Notes: generated by a model not told the origin, from the letters alone. Shown: positions 47,109 through 56,039, numbered from the stretch's first letter. The stretch: DNA of 64,000 bases from Allochromatium humboldtianum (GCF_013385175.1 NZ_JABZEO010000007.1:186001-250000); one strand, 5' to 3'. Translations and numbers: made by a program.

Positions 47109-47383
47109 CCCAGCACCCCGGGTTCACTGAGCAGTTTCTTCAAGCGCGGCTTGGCTTGAACCGGGCGATCCAGCGCCTGCTGAAACGCCTGCCACTGGTC
47201 ATCGTTGAGCACGAAATGACGACGATCCGCCAGAGCCTGGTTGGCCGCGATCACCCCGGCATCCAGCAGAAATTCACTGACGTTTTTGTGGCATGAACGC
47301 GCGGCCTCCTGCAGCAGCTGCTTGACAGAGCTGCTGGCGCGGACATCGATCCGTTCGGTTTTGGAGAGGTTCAAGGTGCTCAT
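47105..47383 (-). CDS. DUF1778 antitoxin (TacA family)
   Basis: 92 residues from MSTLNLSKTERIDVRASSSV. The ribbon-helix-helix (TERIDVRASSSVKQLLQEAA, KNVSEFLLDAGVIAANQALA) binds DNA, and the C-terminal helix with FVLNDDQWQAFQQALDRPVQ masks the toxin. The gene precedes and overlaps its GNAT partner. It likely represses its own promoter. Confidence 0.92.
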   Translation of the reverse strand: MSTLNLSKTERIDVRASSSVKQLLQEAARSCHKNVSEFLLDAGVIAANQALADRRHFVLNDDQWQAFQQALDRPVQAKPRLKKLLSEPGVLG

Positions 47384-47442
47384 GGCAATCCCCATTTTCT
47401 GAAACTACCTCCATAGTAGCGTCCGGACGATGTCCTGACAAG

Positions 47443-48018
47443 TCAAACGTGCGTTGATGTCTCTCGCCGAGGCCTGGGCGCTCGCTCGTACCCGTAGTAC
47501 CGAGCCAGCATCCCGAGTGCCGCAAGCAGAATGCCCTTGGCCTCGTTCTTCTCGACACGCTTGCCGTTCCAGCCATCGCGCATGGACCAATCCCGGATCG
47601 ACATCTGCAGTCCTGCCACATACCACAGCGCCGATCCGGCCGGACTGCCACTGCCGCCGACCGCCTCCAGCGCCTCCCTGACCGCACGCGCAGCGCCAGC
47701 GTTCTTCTCGACCATCATCTGCCCGGGCGCCGTTCCACCCGGCAGACCATCAAGCCTCGGGCTGGCGACACCACTGCCGAACGCCCGGGCGAAGTCCTGC
47801 GAGAACTGCTGTCCGGCATCGTGCATAGCGCCGGTGATGCTGCCGTTTCGGAGCATCAGCGCCAGCGTGTCCACGGTGCGGTAGTGGTCGACGGGCCTCT
47901 GATCATCGTCCTCCTCGCGCACATAGCGGATCAAGCTGCCGTCGGGGCGGATCAGCTCATGGCCGATAGCCGGTTTGCGCTCAGCGCGCGCCTTGGCGCG
48001 TTGCGTCTTCTTGGTCAT
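47443..48018 (-). CDS. DUF6456-like phage protein
   Basis: 191 residues with a basic start (KKTQRAKARAERKPAIGHEL). The middle has VDHYRTVDTLALMLRNGSIT and MHDAGQQFSQDFARAFGSGV. The C-terminus, SIRDWSMRDGWNGKRVEKNE with AKGILLAALGMLARYYGY, resembles the DUF6456 pattern (helix, linker, short HTH-like region). It might be a regulator of late expression. ATGA overlap with the upstream gene. Confidence 0.6.
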   Translation of the reverse strand: MTKKTQRAKARAERKPAIGHELIRPDGSLIRYVREEDDDQRPVDHYRTVDTLALMLRNGSITGAMHDAGQQFSQDFARAFGSGVASPRLDGLPGGTAPGQMMVEKNAGAARAVREALEAVGGSGSPAGSALWYVAGLQMSIRDWSMRDGWNGKRVEKNEAKGILLAALGMLARYYGYERAPRPRRETSTHV

Positions 48019-48377
48019 GGCCGTCCCTCCCCAAGTTGGGCCAAGGTCGCAAGAGCACCGTCGCGGTCACGCTGCACAGTGATGGCCTTGGCGGTGGTCG
48101 CCACCACGGTCCAGGTCTCGCCGTCGCCCCGGTCGATCACCTCGCTCTCGGCCCAAGGTGTGCTCTTACGGGATGCGGTAGTGCGTGCGCCGTAGAGCTT
48201 GGTGGCGATGCCGGTCAGGAACACACGATCACAGTCGTCGTAGATGTCGTCGAGCGGCACCACGACGATGCCTTGCTTGTGCCAGGCGGCGGCACGCATC
48301 GCACGCAGTTCCTCGGCATTGGCCGGCGACGGCGGTGCCATCCTGCCCAAGGAGCAGGGAATCGAGGGGGTACTCAT
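48015..48377 (-). CDS. Small phage protein, unknown
   Basis: 120 residues from the ATG that overlaps the RuvC-like stop (ATGA). An N-terminal helix (NAEELRAMRAAAWHKQGIVV then VPLDDIYDDCDRVFLTGIAT) is followed by a beta-rich end, EVIDRGDGETWTVVATTAKA. No family recognised. Encoded between the resolvase and the DUF6456-like gene in one operon. Confidence 0.6.
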   Translation of the reverse strand: MSTPSIPCSLGRMAPPSPANAEELRAMRAAAWHKQGIVVVPLDDIYDDCDRVFLTGIATKLYGARTTASRKSTPWAESEVIDRGDGETWTVVATTAKAITVQRDRDGALATLAQLGEGRP

Positions 48378-48847
48378 ACGCATGCCACACCCCCTTGAGC
48401 CATCGCCCAGTCCAGCAACGCCAGCGCATCGGCCTCGTTGTCACAGTCCGGCGAAAACCCTCGACTGCGCATGGCAGCAATGACTTCCTCCTTGCCTGCA
48501 TTGCCTTTGCCCGTAACGTGCTTCTTGATCGTGCCCACCGGCACACCCTGATACGGAATCTGGTGGTGCTCACACCAGGCGGTCAGATGGGCCATGAAGC
48601 CGCCGTAGATATGCGCGGCATCCACCCCTTTGTGGTTCCTGACTTCCTCGTAAACCACCAAATCAATACCGTCAGCGCACTGTTTGATCTCGGTGAGCCA
48701 GCGCTTGAAACGCAGGTAACGAAAGCCGCCGCCTTCGAAACGCTGCGGGCGGAAATTCTCGCTGCCACCGTTGATGAGTCCGTCGCGGCCGGTCAATGCC
48801 CAGCCAAGTTGAGAGCCCAGGTCGAGGGCCAAAATTGTTGTCGTCAT
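48374..48847 (-). CDS. RuvC-like Holliday-junction resolvase
   Basis: 157 residues from MTTTILALDLGSQLGWALTG. The RNase H-like fold is visible: strand 1 LALDLGSQLGWA with the first catalytic Asp, the Glu in DLVVYEEVRNHKG, VPVGTIKKHVTGKGNAGKEE, and the C-terminal acidic pair in DCDNEADALALLDW. This matches small phage crossover endonucleases that clear branched DNA before packaging. Long frames upstream of this ATG are not supported. Confidence 0.88.
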   Translation of the reverse strand: MTTTILALDLGSQLGWALTGRDGLINGGSENFRPQRFEGGGFRYLRFKRWLTEIKQCADGIDLVVYEEVRNHKGVDAAHIYGGFMAHLTAWCEHHQIPYQGVPVGTIKKHVTGKGNAGKEEVIAAMRSRGFSPDCDNEADALALLDWAMAQGGVACV

Positions 48848-48873
48848 GTTCGTCAGTCCTGTGTTTTGGGCGG

Positions 48874-48961
48874 TCTGACGGATCGGACAGGTTTGCCGGT
48901 TACCCTCTTCACGCGTGCGCGCGTGTAGGCGTAAATCAGTGAGTCTGTCCGATCCGTCAGA
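48874..48961. repeat. 17 bp perfect inverted repeat around a GC palindrome
   Basis: TCTGACGGATCGGACAG (48874-48890) and CTGTCCGATCCGTCAGA (48945-48961) flank 54 bp that include acgcgtgcgcgcgt. It fills the gap between the primase and resolvase genes. Confidence 0.8.
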
Positions 48962-48984
48962 ACCGCATCGATTCATGGTTCGGG

Positions 48985-51300
48985 TCAGTTGTCGGCATAG
49001 GGGGTGAAGCGATCCTTCGGGGTCTCCAGCAGGCCCACGCCCTGAAATCCCCGCAGCCCCATCCCGTTGCGCCACTTCTCCAGTCCCCGGGTGAGCAGCA
49101 GATCGGCGAAGCGCTTTTGCGAGCCGACGAATTCGCCGGCGGCTTCGGCCCACTGCTTCCAGTCGGTGAAGAGCTCGGCGGTCAGTGCCTTGGCATTGGG
49201 GTGGCGCACGCAGCGCTCCTCGATCCAGCGGCCCAGCGCGTCTTCCGCCTCGAAGTACTCGTCGGTGGCATCCAGCACGGGCTTCGGCGGTTTGAGCCCC
49301 TCGCGCTGCCAGGCCAGACAGCCCTCGACGCCCCAGCTGAAGATGGCGTTGGCTTCAAGCAGCAACTTGGTCTGCAGCTGCTTGTCGCGCTTTTCCGGGG
49401 GCACGGTGATCGTGAAAGGGATCAGGTGCAGACGGCGGCGCATCGCCTCGTCGATGTTGCGGATGGCCGGCTTGTGGTTACCCGCGATCACCAACTTGAA
49501 CTGCGGCACATAGGTGAAGAAGTCCTGGCGCATGAAGCGCGCGGACACCCGATCACCACCGGTGATCTCCTTGATCTTCGACTCGTTCCAGCGCCGACCC
49601 TGTTCGGTCTCGGTGGCACCGACGAAGCGCGAACCGCGCAGCCCGGCCAGATCGGTCGGGTGCCGGTCGCCGCGCGTTTCCATGAAGGTGTCCATGGGCG
49701 CGTTGGCGGCGTAATCACCGAGCAGCGTGAAGAGCGTGTTCACGAACACCGACTTACCGTTGGCGCCGGTGCCGTAGAGGAAGAACAAGGCGTGCTCACT
49801 GGTCGCCCCGGTCAGGCAGTAGCCAAACACCCGCTGCAGGTAGGACTGCAACTCGACATCGCCACCGGTGACCTGCTCCAGAAACCGCAACCAGGTCGGG
49901 CAGGTGCTGCCCTGCACCAGGGTGGCTGAGGCGATCTTGGTCATCCGGTCCGCCCGGTCATGCGGCCGCATCCGTCCGGTGCGCAGATCCACCACGCCAC
50001 CTGGGGTGTTGATCAGCCAGATGTCAGCATCCCACTCGTCGGTGGTCGCCGCGTGCCGGCGGTCGGTACGTGCCAGACGTTCCACCCCGCCCACGGTGCT
50101 GCTGGCAGCCAGCTTGGCCGCGACCTTGCTGCTGTCCGCACGCACGGCGGCGTGGCGACAGACGTGACGGATCAGATCCGTGGCCGCCAAGGTCTCCTCG
50201 GCCCGCCAGCGCTGACCATCCCACATCAGCCATTTGCCCCAGGCCGCGATGTAGCGCCAGTCACGCTGGTAGCGCCGCGTGAAGCTCACCGCCAGCGCGT
50301 CCTCGGTGCCCCACACCGTGGCATCGCTGTCGTGGTCGGCCTGCCCGTCATACTCCGGCAGATCGGGCTCATCACCCAAAGGCTGCACTGTGATGCGCGG
50401 TCCGGTGGTGATGAATCCCGCCACGTCGAAGCCCTCAGCCAACGCGTCGGCAGCATCCCAGCCTTCCGGCTTGGCATCGGGGGGCAACAGGATGGCGCAG
50501 GAGGTGGCACCGGCCATCAGCACAGCCTGCGAGGCGGCCTCGGCATACCCAAACCCCGGCTTGTCCCGATCCGGCCAAATGAGCACAGCCTTGCCGGCCA
50601 GAGGTGACCAGTCGGTCTTGTCGACCGGCGCATTGGCGCCGTGCATCGCGGTGGTGGTAGGGACGCCCGCCTCGATCAAGGCCTGCGCACACTTCTCGCC
50701 CTCGACCAGGATCACCTGCTCGGCGGAGGCAATCCCTGGCTGGTTGTAGAGCGGGCGCGGCTCGGGCGGGGCCATCTTGCGGCGCTTGGCGTCCCAAGGG
50801 CGGAACTCCTTCCTGCCCGGTGCCGGGTCGTAGCGGTAGACGCAGGCGATGAGATTGCCGGCGGCATCCAGGTAGTCCCACTTGGCGGTGGCCGGTCCCA
50901 GCTCATCAACCGGGGCTTCGGCCTTCTTGCGCTTGGGCGGATGGCTGGTAGCCCGCCCGACCAGTTGCCCGGCGATTTCCAGCACCCGAGCGAAGTCCGC
51001 CTGGGTGTCGAGACCGTGGTGGGCAGCGATCAGATCGAAGATGTCGCCACCTTCACCAGTAGCGTGGTCGTGCCACAGCCCAGCGGTCTCGCCCTTGAGC
51101 GACACCTCCAGGCTATCGCCGGGGCTGCCCAGCACATCGCCGACCAGGTATTTCTGGCCACGCTTCTTGCCGGCAGGCAGCAGCGTCATCAGCACCGACT
51201 CCAGCCGGGCGAGCAAATCTGCCCGAATGGCATCGCGTTGTTGGTTGAGATCACCGCCCGTGGCGTTGGCCACCGGCGGCACCGAATTGAAATCAAGCAT
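48985..51300 (-). CDS. Phage primase-helicase (D5/P4 type)
   Basis: 771 residues. N-terminal primase part with GETAGLWHDHATGEGGDIFD (zinc-region-like context), Toprim core QVILVEGEKCAQALIEAGVP and VLIWPDRDKPGF. Then the D5_N domain and the superfamily III helicase: Walker A GTGANGKS near residue 510, FKLVIAGNHKPAIRNIDEAM, RRRLHLIPF. It starts phage replication by opening and priming DNA. Begins 8 bp before the end of the upstream gene. Confidence 0.93.
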   Translation of the reverse strand: MLDFNSVPPVANATGGDLNQQRDAIRADLLARLESVLMTLLPAGKKRGQKYLVGDVLGSPGDSLEVSLKGETAGLWHDHATGEGGDIFDLIAAHHGLDTQADFARVLEIAGQLVGRATSHPPKRKKAEAPVDELGPATAKWDYLDAAGNLIACVYRYDPAPGRKEFRPWDAKRRKMAPPEPRPLYNQPGIASAEQVILVEGEKCAQALIEAGVPTTTAMHGANAPVDKTDWSPLAGKAVLIWPDRDKPGFGYAEAASQAVLMAGATSCAILLPPDAKPEGWDAADALAEGFDVAGFITTGPRITVQPLGDEPDLPEYDGQADHDSDATVWGTEDALAVSFTRRYQRDWRYIAAWGKWLMWDGQRWRAEETLAATDLIRHVCRHAAVRADSSKVAAKLAASSTVGGVERLARTDRRHAATTDEWDADIWLINTPGGVVDLRTGRMRPHDRADRMTKIASATLVQGSTCPTWLRFLEQVTGGDVELQSYLQRVFGYCLTGATSEHALFFLYGTGANGKSVFVNTLFTLLGDYAANAPMDTFMETRGDRHPTDLAGLRGSRFVGATETEQGRRWNESKIKEITGGDRVSARFMRQDFFTYVPQFKLVIAGNHKPAIRNIDEAMRRRLHLIPFTITVPPEKRDKQLQTKLLLEANAIFSWGVEGCLAWQREGLKPPKPVLDATDEYFEAEDALGRWIEERCVRHPNAKALTAELFTDWKQWAEAAGEFVGSQKRFADLLLTRGLEKWRNGMGLRGFQGVGLLETPKDRFTPYADN

Positions 51301-51772
51301 GGATCAGTCCTCCCTGTGGCTGATGGGTGTGGGCTTGGCAGGTGATGGAATGCACGGGGGCGCTGCTGGCGCTGACCACTGGCTCGGGTGGAACCGAATA
51401 CACCGGCACCTTGATCGGTACCTTCTGCCAGTGCGCCTTCTCGTCGGCGAGATAGCCGGCCTTGCGGGCCACGAAGCGCACGAAGTCCGGATGCAGTCCC
51501 ACCAGGTCACACCAGAGCGTGAGGTCGTCCCCGAGCAGAAAGCGCCTTGCCTCGCGCCGCATCCGGCGGTTGGTCAAACTCAAGCTGTCGTGGATGGCGC
51601 GGGCGAGCACCGCCACCACCAGACGGGACTCCGGTGTCACAAGGAAGGTGTGACGATTGAGCACCTTTTCGATGGCCTGCAGCCCGACCAGGGGTTTGGG
51701 GGGCGACCAGCGATCCACCCACTCGGTGCGGTAGGTCTTGCGTGCGCTGGCACGCTTGGAAGCTGTGCTCAT
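51293..51772 (-). CDS. Phage early protein, unknown
   Basis: 159 residues from MSTASKRASARKTYRTEWVD. The N-terminus is basic (KRASARK); then LVGLQAIEKVLNRHTFLVTP, SRLVVAVLARAIHDSLSLTN, RRMRREARRFLLGDDLTLWC, which is predicted helical. It shares one base with the nuclease stop (TGATG) and overlaps the primase by 8 nt, so the three are translationally linked. Possibly a replication accessory. Confidence 0.62.
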   Translation of the reverse strand: MSTASKRASARKTYRTEWVDRWSPPKPLVGLQAIEKVLNRHTFLVTPESRLVVAVLARAIHDSLSLTNRRMRREARRFLLGDDLTLWCDLVGLHPDFVRFVARKAGYLADEKAHWQKVPIKVPVYSVPPEPVVSASSAPVHSITCQAHTHQPQGGLIHA

Positions 51773-52527
51773 CACGCACCTCCCCAGCAGCGCTGCGCAT
51801 AGCTGCAGAACTTGCATTCGAAGTGGCTGGCCTCGGCGAAGGCGCGCGGCAAGAGCTCACCGGCCTCCGTCGCCTGGATCACCCGCACGGCCCGGTCGGA
51901 CATCTTCTGCGCCAAGGCGGCATCGAAGGGAACCAGCTCGAACCACAGCTCCTGCGTGTCCTTGTTGATGGCGGTGAAGAGCGCCGGGTTATGGCTGATG
52001 CCTTCGACCGTGCCTTCCATGTAGGCCTGGTAAGTGGCCATCTGCGCGGCATAGACCGGCTTGGTGACCGCCACGCCAGACTTGGCGCAGGCCTTCCAGT
52101 GCTTGTCGGCCATGGTCTTGCACTCGAAGAGCATCGGGAACGACAGGCCCAGCTCTGGCGGTGCTGCCGTGATGATTCCGTCGACGTGGCCCTTGATCCG
52201 GCCACCCGCCACCGAGAACCCGAACTGGCCGCCGTTGGCCTTCTGGTTGTGCAACTCAAACCCCGCCATGCGCAACCAGCGCACGGCCAGGTCTTCCAGC
52301 GCATGGCCGACCTCGAACACCCGCAGGATGCGACCCGAGAAACCCCGGCCGGGATCGACCGGCGCACCGGCGTACTCAAACTGCAGCGCCCGTTCGCAAG
52401 CCACACCCAGGCGAGAAGCGCCGAGATAGTCGCGCGGGGCCTGCCCGGCACGTTCAACATCCAGCGCCGCATCGATGAAACCCGCTACCCGCTCGTGGAA
52501 GCCGGGGCGATGATTGAAGTCCAACAT
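51772..52527 (-). CDS. PD-(D/E)XK nuclease, Cas4/RecB-like exonuclease
   Basis: 251 residues from the ATG sharing a base with the upstream stop (TGATG). Core motifs: GHALEDLAVRWLRMAGFELH, the catalytic GHVDGIITAAP with Asp, FPMLFECKTMADKHWKACAK with E-x-K, and AQMATYQAYMEG. Cysteines at VACERAL and C-terminal FECKFCSYAQRCWGG look like the four-cysteine iron-sulfur site of Cas4/AddB-type nucleases. It probably resects phage DNA ends for the Sak4-like ATPase. Confidence 0.85.
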   Translation of the reverse strand: MLDFNHRPGFHERVAGFIDAALDVERAGQAPRDYLGASRLGVACERALQFEYAGAPVDPGRGFSGRILRVFEVGHALEDLAVRWLRMAGFELHNQKANGGQFGFSVAGGRIKGHVDGIITAAPPELGLSFPMLFECKTMADKHWKACAKSGVAVTKPVYAAQMATYQAYMEGTVEGISHNPALFTAINKDTQELWFELVPFDAALAQKMSDRAVRVIQATEAGELLPRAFAEASHFECKFCSYAQRCWGGA

Positions 52528-53093
52528 CACTTGGCCCTCCCACGCTGGGTGGCCTTGGCCGCCACCGGCTCCCCGGTTTCCCAGGGCAGGTCATCCTCCA
52601 GATCCGCGAAGGGATTGGCCGGATCGAAGGCGGTCGCCGCCGGTGACGGTTCCAACTTGGCCACCGGCTGCGGCGCCTGCGTCTCGTAGGGATTGAGCCC
52701 CCGCACCGGCGGATACTTCGCCTGCTGGTGGTGAGCCGCCATGGCCTCCGTCCAGCCAGTGACGATGGCCTCGATCACCTGCAAGGCCTCGGCCTCGCTG
52801 TAGTGACCCAGGGGTTTGTCAAAGCCGATCTCGCCGGCGGCCTCGCCGAAGAATTTCAGGCAGGCGCGCATCGCCGCGCGCTCGAATTCGGTCGGATCAA
52901 CCATGAGCACGTCCTCCTGCCTGGGGTCGGTTCGCAGCCACTGGCCGTAGAGCGCGTGAAACGCGTCCTGGCATTTGCGGCTGCAAAAGACCCAGTCCAT
53001 CGGATACCGGCGTGCCTCGCCCGCCTTGAAGCGGTTGTCGCTGTGGCCGAGGCCACGGGCCTGTCGCTTGCAGACCCAACACTGCCCGGCCAT
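52527..53093 (-). CDS. DUF6511-like zinc-ribbon protein
   Basis: 188 residues. N-terminal zinc ribbon: CWVCKRQARGLGHSDNRF, then MDWVFCSRKCQDAFHALYGQ (C-x2-C...C-x3-C). The middle is helical (AAMRACLKFFGEAAGEIGFD) and the C-terminus is acidic, EDDLPWETGEP, like an SSB-type tail that binds partners. It lies inside the recombination block; a DNA-binding accessory role is inferred. Confidence 0.72.
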   Translation of the reverse strand: MAGQCWVCKRQARGLGHSDNRFKAGEARRYPMDWVFCSRKCQDAFHALYGQWLRTDPRQEDVLMVDPTEFERAAMRACLKFFGEAAGEIGFDKPLGHYSEAEALQVIEAIVTGWTEAMAAHHQQAKYPPVRGLNPYETQAPQPVAKLEPSPAATAFDPANPFADLEDDLPWETGEPVAAKATQRGRAK

Positions 53094-53951
53094 TCATTGC
53101 CCTCCCTCCAGCGCACCGATGAAGAGGGTCATCTGCAGCGGCTGGCTGCCAAACGCCGTGGCGCAGCGGGTATCGAAGTCCCGGTAGGTCATCGACGAGC
53201 GCGCGATCATGGTCACCGCGTGGATCTGCTTTTCCAGGAGGGCGAGGCCGCCCTCGCTGAGCCACTGATGGGCCTTGTCGGAGAGGCGCTTGCGGTTTCG
53301 GATCTCCTCGATGATTTCGCGGGGCATGATCACGTCGTACACCCAGCGCAGGGTGATCTGGCCGATCACCGCCGGCGGGTTTTGCTGATGGCCCTGGTAG
53401 TGCCAGCCAAAGAGACGAAACAGCGCCCGGTAGTAGTCGGGGCTGAAGCGCCGCTCCCAGCTGGCCACGCGCTCGCGCAGCAAGCGAGAGATCAAGGCCT
53501 GCAGCGCATCGGGCGCGCGGTGGTATTGGTAGCCGGTGGCCTCATCGATCAGCGCGACCTCACCGGTCTTGGCGAGCGCCTTCAGAATGCGCTGGCAATT
53601 CGGCACCAGGTGCTGACGCTTGCGGTGCAGACGACCTTCGAGCGCGGCATCGATCACGCCCGAGGCGACTTCGCTGATTACCCCGGCCGGAAAGAACGCC
53701 GTGGTCTGGCCCGAGGGCAGGCGGATGCTGCAGGCGTTCTCCTGCAAGACCTCCACTGCACCAGGGGCGACATCGGACAGCAAGGTTTTGAGTTGGCTGC
53801 CCCGGCGCGATTCGTGCAGGCCGATGGCTGTGGCCAACTGGCGCTGCACGTAGCCCCGGGTGCCGTCTTCCAGCACCACGGCTTCCACCGCCAGGTCACC
53901 AAAGCGCACCACGCCGTAGTGGCTGGTCGTGAGAATAGGTGTGCTCATCAT
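53094..53951 (-). CDS. P63C-domain protein
   Basis: 285 residues from the ATG 8 nt after GGAGG; a GTG two codons earlier is too close. Signatures: GVVRFGDLAVEAVVLEDGTR, GYVQRQLATAIGLHESRRGS, then the P63C core TGEVALIDEATGYQYHRAPD and IMPREIIEEIRNRKRLSDKA. The family is common in phages and related to ORF6N-type proteins; its function is unknown. Basic, possibly DNA binding. Confidence 0.88.
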   Translation of the reverse strand: MMSTPILTTSHYGVVRFGDLAVEAVVLEDGTRGYVQRQLATAIGLHESRRGSQLKTLLSDVAPGAVEVLQENACSIRLPSGQTTAFFPAGVISEVASGVIDAALEGRLHRKRQHLVPNCQRILKALAKTGEVALIDEATGYQYHRAPDALQALISRLLRERVASWERRFSPDYYRALFRLFGWHYQGHQQNPPAVIGQITLRWVYDVIMPREIIEEIRNRKRLSDKAHQWLSEGGLALLEKQIHAVTMIARSSMTYRDFDTRCATAFGSQPLQMTLFIGALEGGQ

Positions 53952-53965
53952 CGTCACGCCCTCCC

Positions 53966-54616
53966 TTACTGCGCCCAGGCGGGTTTGCCGCTGGGGACGG
54001 TGGATGGGGCAGGACGCGATGAAGGGGTGTGGGCAGCCGGAGGTGTGTAGCTCGGTGCCGCGACTGCTGCCGGCGCACCCGACTGACCACCGCCGGAAGA
54101 GCCCCTGGGCATCACGCCCATGACCAAGGCGTAGTCCTTGTGGTCCGGCTCAATGGCCGCCTTGATGGTGTTGCGGTCCTCGCCCCGGCCATCCTTCTCG
54201 ATGTCGATGCGCGCGGCGAACTCCAGGCCATCCAGGTCGGCAAAGCCGCTGATGCGACGAGCCGCCTGAGCCTGCGGGCTGTTGTCGGCCGGATGAACGT
54301 TGCGCGCGGAATTGAGTGCGGCGCGGATGAAGGTCCGGCCCATGTTTCCCCAGGTGGGGCCCTTGGCGCTGTGCAAACCGACGTTCCACCAGATTTTGCG
54401 TTTGGCGAACGGGCCTTCCATCACCACGCCTTCGCAGGCGAGGTAAACCGCGCCGGTATCGAAACTCTGCGTGGCCCAGCCTCCGGTCCAGCCTTGGCTG
54501 GGGTCATCGAAGCCGCCCGGCTTGATGCTCAGACGCAGCTTGGCTGCAGTGTTGCGCGGGATGAGGTCGAAGGACTGCTGCTGTTCAGCGTCGTTGAAAT
54601 CGTTCCAGTTCGACAT
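53966..54616 (-). CDS. Putative ssDNA-binding recombination protein
   Basis: 216 residues. Beta-rich N-terminal domain: NDAEQQQSFDLIPRNTAAKL, GWATQSFDTGAVYLACEGVV, KIWWNVGLHSAKGPTWGNMG. Then a Pro/Ser/Gly-rich disordered tail (AAPSYTPPAAHTPSSRPAPS) ending in KPAWAQ, as in SSB-like proteins whose tail recruits partners. It is coded directly after the Sak4-like ATPase, a pairing seen in other phages. SSB-like activity is inferred. Confidence 0.65.
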   Translation of the reverse strand: MSNWNDFNDAEQQQSFDLIPRNTAAKLRLSIKPGGFDDPSQGWTGGWATQSFDTGAVYLACEGVVMEGPFAKRKIWWNVGLHSAKGPTWGNMGRTFIRAALNSARNVHPADNSPQAQAARRISGFADLDGLEFAARIDIEKDGRGEDRNTIKAAIEPDHKDYALVMGVMPRGSSGGGQSGAPAAVAAPSYTPPAAHTPSSRPAPSTVPSGKPAWAQ

Positions 54617-54622
54617 GGCGGC

Positions 54623-55501
54623 TTACTCCTGGGATGCGTGGAAATCAGGGGATGGGGTGCTGGCGCTCGAGAAAGCGGGGGCAGGTGCAGCCGGGCGTGC
54701 GATGGCGTCGCGGCCGAGGCACTTGGCGATGAGCTTTCCGAGGTGGGGTTCTTCGATGGGGTCGAGCCGGCCGCTGCGGTCCTTGCTCGGGAAGCCCCAG
54801 GTGTTGTCTGCACCGGTCACGAAAGCGCGGTACGGTGTGCCGTCATCAGCCTTCAGGATGGCTAGCGTGATGACTTCATCGAGCACGCCCGGCAGCTCGG
54901 CCGAGGTCTTGGCGCCTTCCAGCTGAAGCTGGTAAATGCGGCGGTTGAAGTCGTCCAGCTTCTCTTCGAGGATGCAGACGTAGATGACGTGCTTGTCCCG
55001 GACGTGCTGCAGGTGCGTGAGCGCGCCGATCATTTCTGTGCCCAAGAGGCCATAGGCGCCCCGGGTGTCGGGTTTGCCGGTTTTTTCGGAGAAGGCCGCT
55101 GGCTGGGTCTTACACCAGGCCAGGCACATCCGCGAGAGCACGGTCAAGGAATCGACGAAGTAGGTGTCGTACTTCGCGAGCTGCGCCGGATCGCCGTACT
55201 TCTGGCAGACGTGGTCAAAGTGCGCCTGCGAGAAGGCCTGCTCGGGTGATGCACTCGGGCTGGGTCCAGCCAGGAACACCACCAGGTCCTTGAACTCCGG
55301 CCAGGTGCGCGGGCGCAGGGTGTCGCCGGCCCAGTCGAGGATGGAAAGATCGCCGGCCTCGGTGTCCACCAGCAAGGTGCGCTCGGCATCGAGCGTGCGG
55401 ATCTGGGAGGTCTTGCCGGCACCCGGTACGCCCACGAGGGCGACCTTGGCGCAGCGTTTTTCTGACAAGCGCTGGTCAGCGCTGATGATCGGGAGTGCCA
55501 T
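54623..55501 (-). CDS. Sak4-like RecA-fold ATPase (single-strand annealing)
   Basis: 292 residues from the ATG overlapping the upstream stop (TGATG). Walker A GVPGAGKTS near residue 26, an acidic LLVDTEAGDLSILDWAGDTL, Walker B-like TYFVDSLTVLS, and KHVIYVCILEEKLDDFNRR. These are the shortened RecA core signs of phage Sak4 ATP-binding proteins. With the neighbouring nuclease and SSB-like gene it forms a recombination system. Confidence 0.85.
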   Translation of the reverse strand: MALPIISADQRLSEKRCAKVALVGVPGAGKTSQIRTLDAERTLLVDTEAGDLSILDWAGDTLRPRTWPEFKDLVVFLAGPSPSASPEQAFSQAHFDHVCQKYGDPAQLAKYDTYFVDSLTVLSRMCLAWCKTQPAAFSEKTGKPDTRGAYGLLGTEMIGALTHLQHVRDKHVIYVCILEEKLDDFNRRIYQLQLEGAKTSAELPGVLDEVITLAILKADDGTPYRAFVTGADNTWGFPSKDRSGRLDPIEEPHLGKLIAKCLGRDAIARPAAPAPAFSSASTPSPDFHASQE

Positions 55502-56034
55502 CACTTGCCCTCCCCAACGAGCGCCAGGCGGAAGGCCGGCTTGGCGGGTTTGAGGGTGCGGGCAGCCTCGAAGGGGCGGCGCAGGGTTTCGGGCCAGGCG
55601 GCGAACTTGCGCTCGGAGACCGAATATTTCACGTCGATGTATTCGGCCGGGTCATCGCCATTGCTGGCGATGCGCTGCGCGATGGTGGCCAGTTCATCCT
55701 GATCCCAGGACACCGATTTCTTGATCTCGACCGTGATGGCCAGATCACCGTCGGTCAGGTGCGTGGTGCCGGTGTCCTTGCCCGCGCCCAGCAGTTGCGC
55801 GCGGGCGGCGTCGCCGTAGAGGTCATCGAGCGCAGCGGTCAGCTGCTCACGGGCGTGGCCAACGCCACGATCCATTTCGGCGAGCAGGACGGAGAGTTCC
55901 TGTAGCGCCGGCTTGGGCAGCGCCTTGATGCGCTCGCGGGTCAGGTCTTCGAGTTGGAGGGGAAGACTGCCGATGTCGAGGACGGTGGCAGCCGGTTGTG
56001 GGGTGGCCAAGATGGCCGAAGAGTGGGTTTGCAT
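55501..56034 (-). CDS. First gene of the phage early operon, unknown
   Basis: 177 residues: LEDLTRERIKALPKPALQEL, SVLLAEMDRGVGHAREQLTA, then ITVEIKKSVSWDQDELATIA and YIDVKYSVSERKFAAWPETL, a helical N-terminus and a compact C-terminal domain. I recall this protein conserved immediately upstream of Sak4-like genes in phages, but know no function. Its AAGGAG lies in the arm of an 8 bp hairpin, suggesting translational control. Confidence 0.68.
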   Translation of the reverse strand: MQTHSSAILATPQPAATVLDIGSLPLQLEDLTRERIKALPKPALQELSVLLAEMDRGVGHAREQLTAALDDLYGDAARAQLLGAGKDTGTTHLTDGDLAITVEIKKSVSWDQDELATIAQRIASNGDDPAEYIDVKYSVSERKFAAWPETLRRPFEAARTLKPAKPAFRLALVGEGK

Positions 56035-56039
56035 TTCGC

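Larger units (their letters stand above)
8497..56034. mobile_element. Prophage with lambda-type head and P2-type tail
   Basis: One continuous set of integrase, lysis, contractile tail, head, packaging, replication and recombination genes, almost all on the minus strand from 56034 down to 11378. No essential structural gene looks broken, so it may be complete. The exact ends are not resolved: no tRNA gene or flanking direct repeat was found. The right boundary could be near 56.1 kb or as far as 60.8 kb. Confidence 0.75.
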
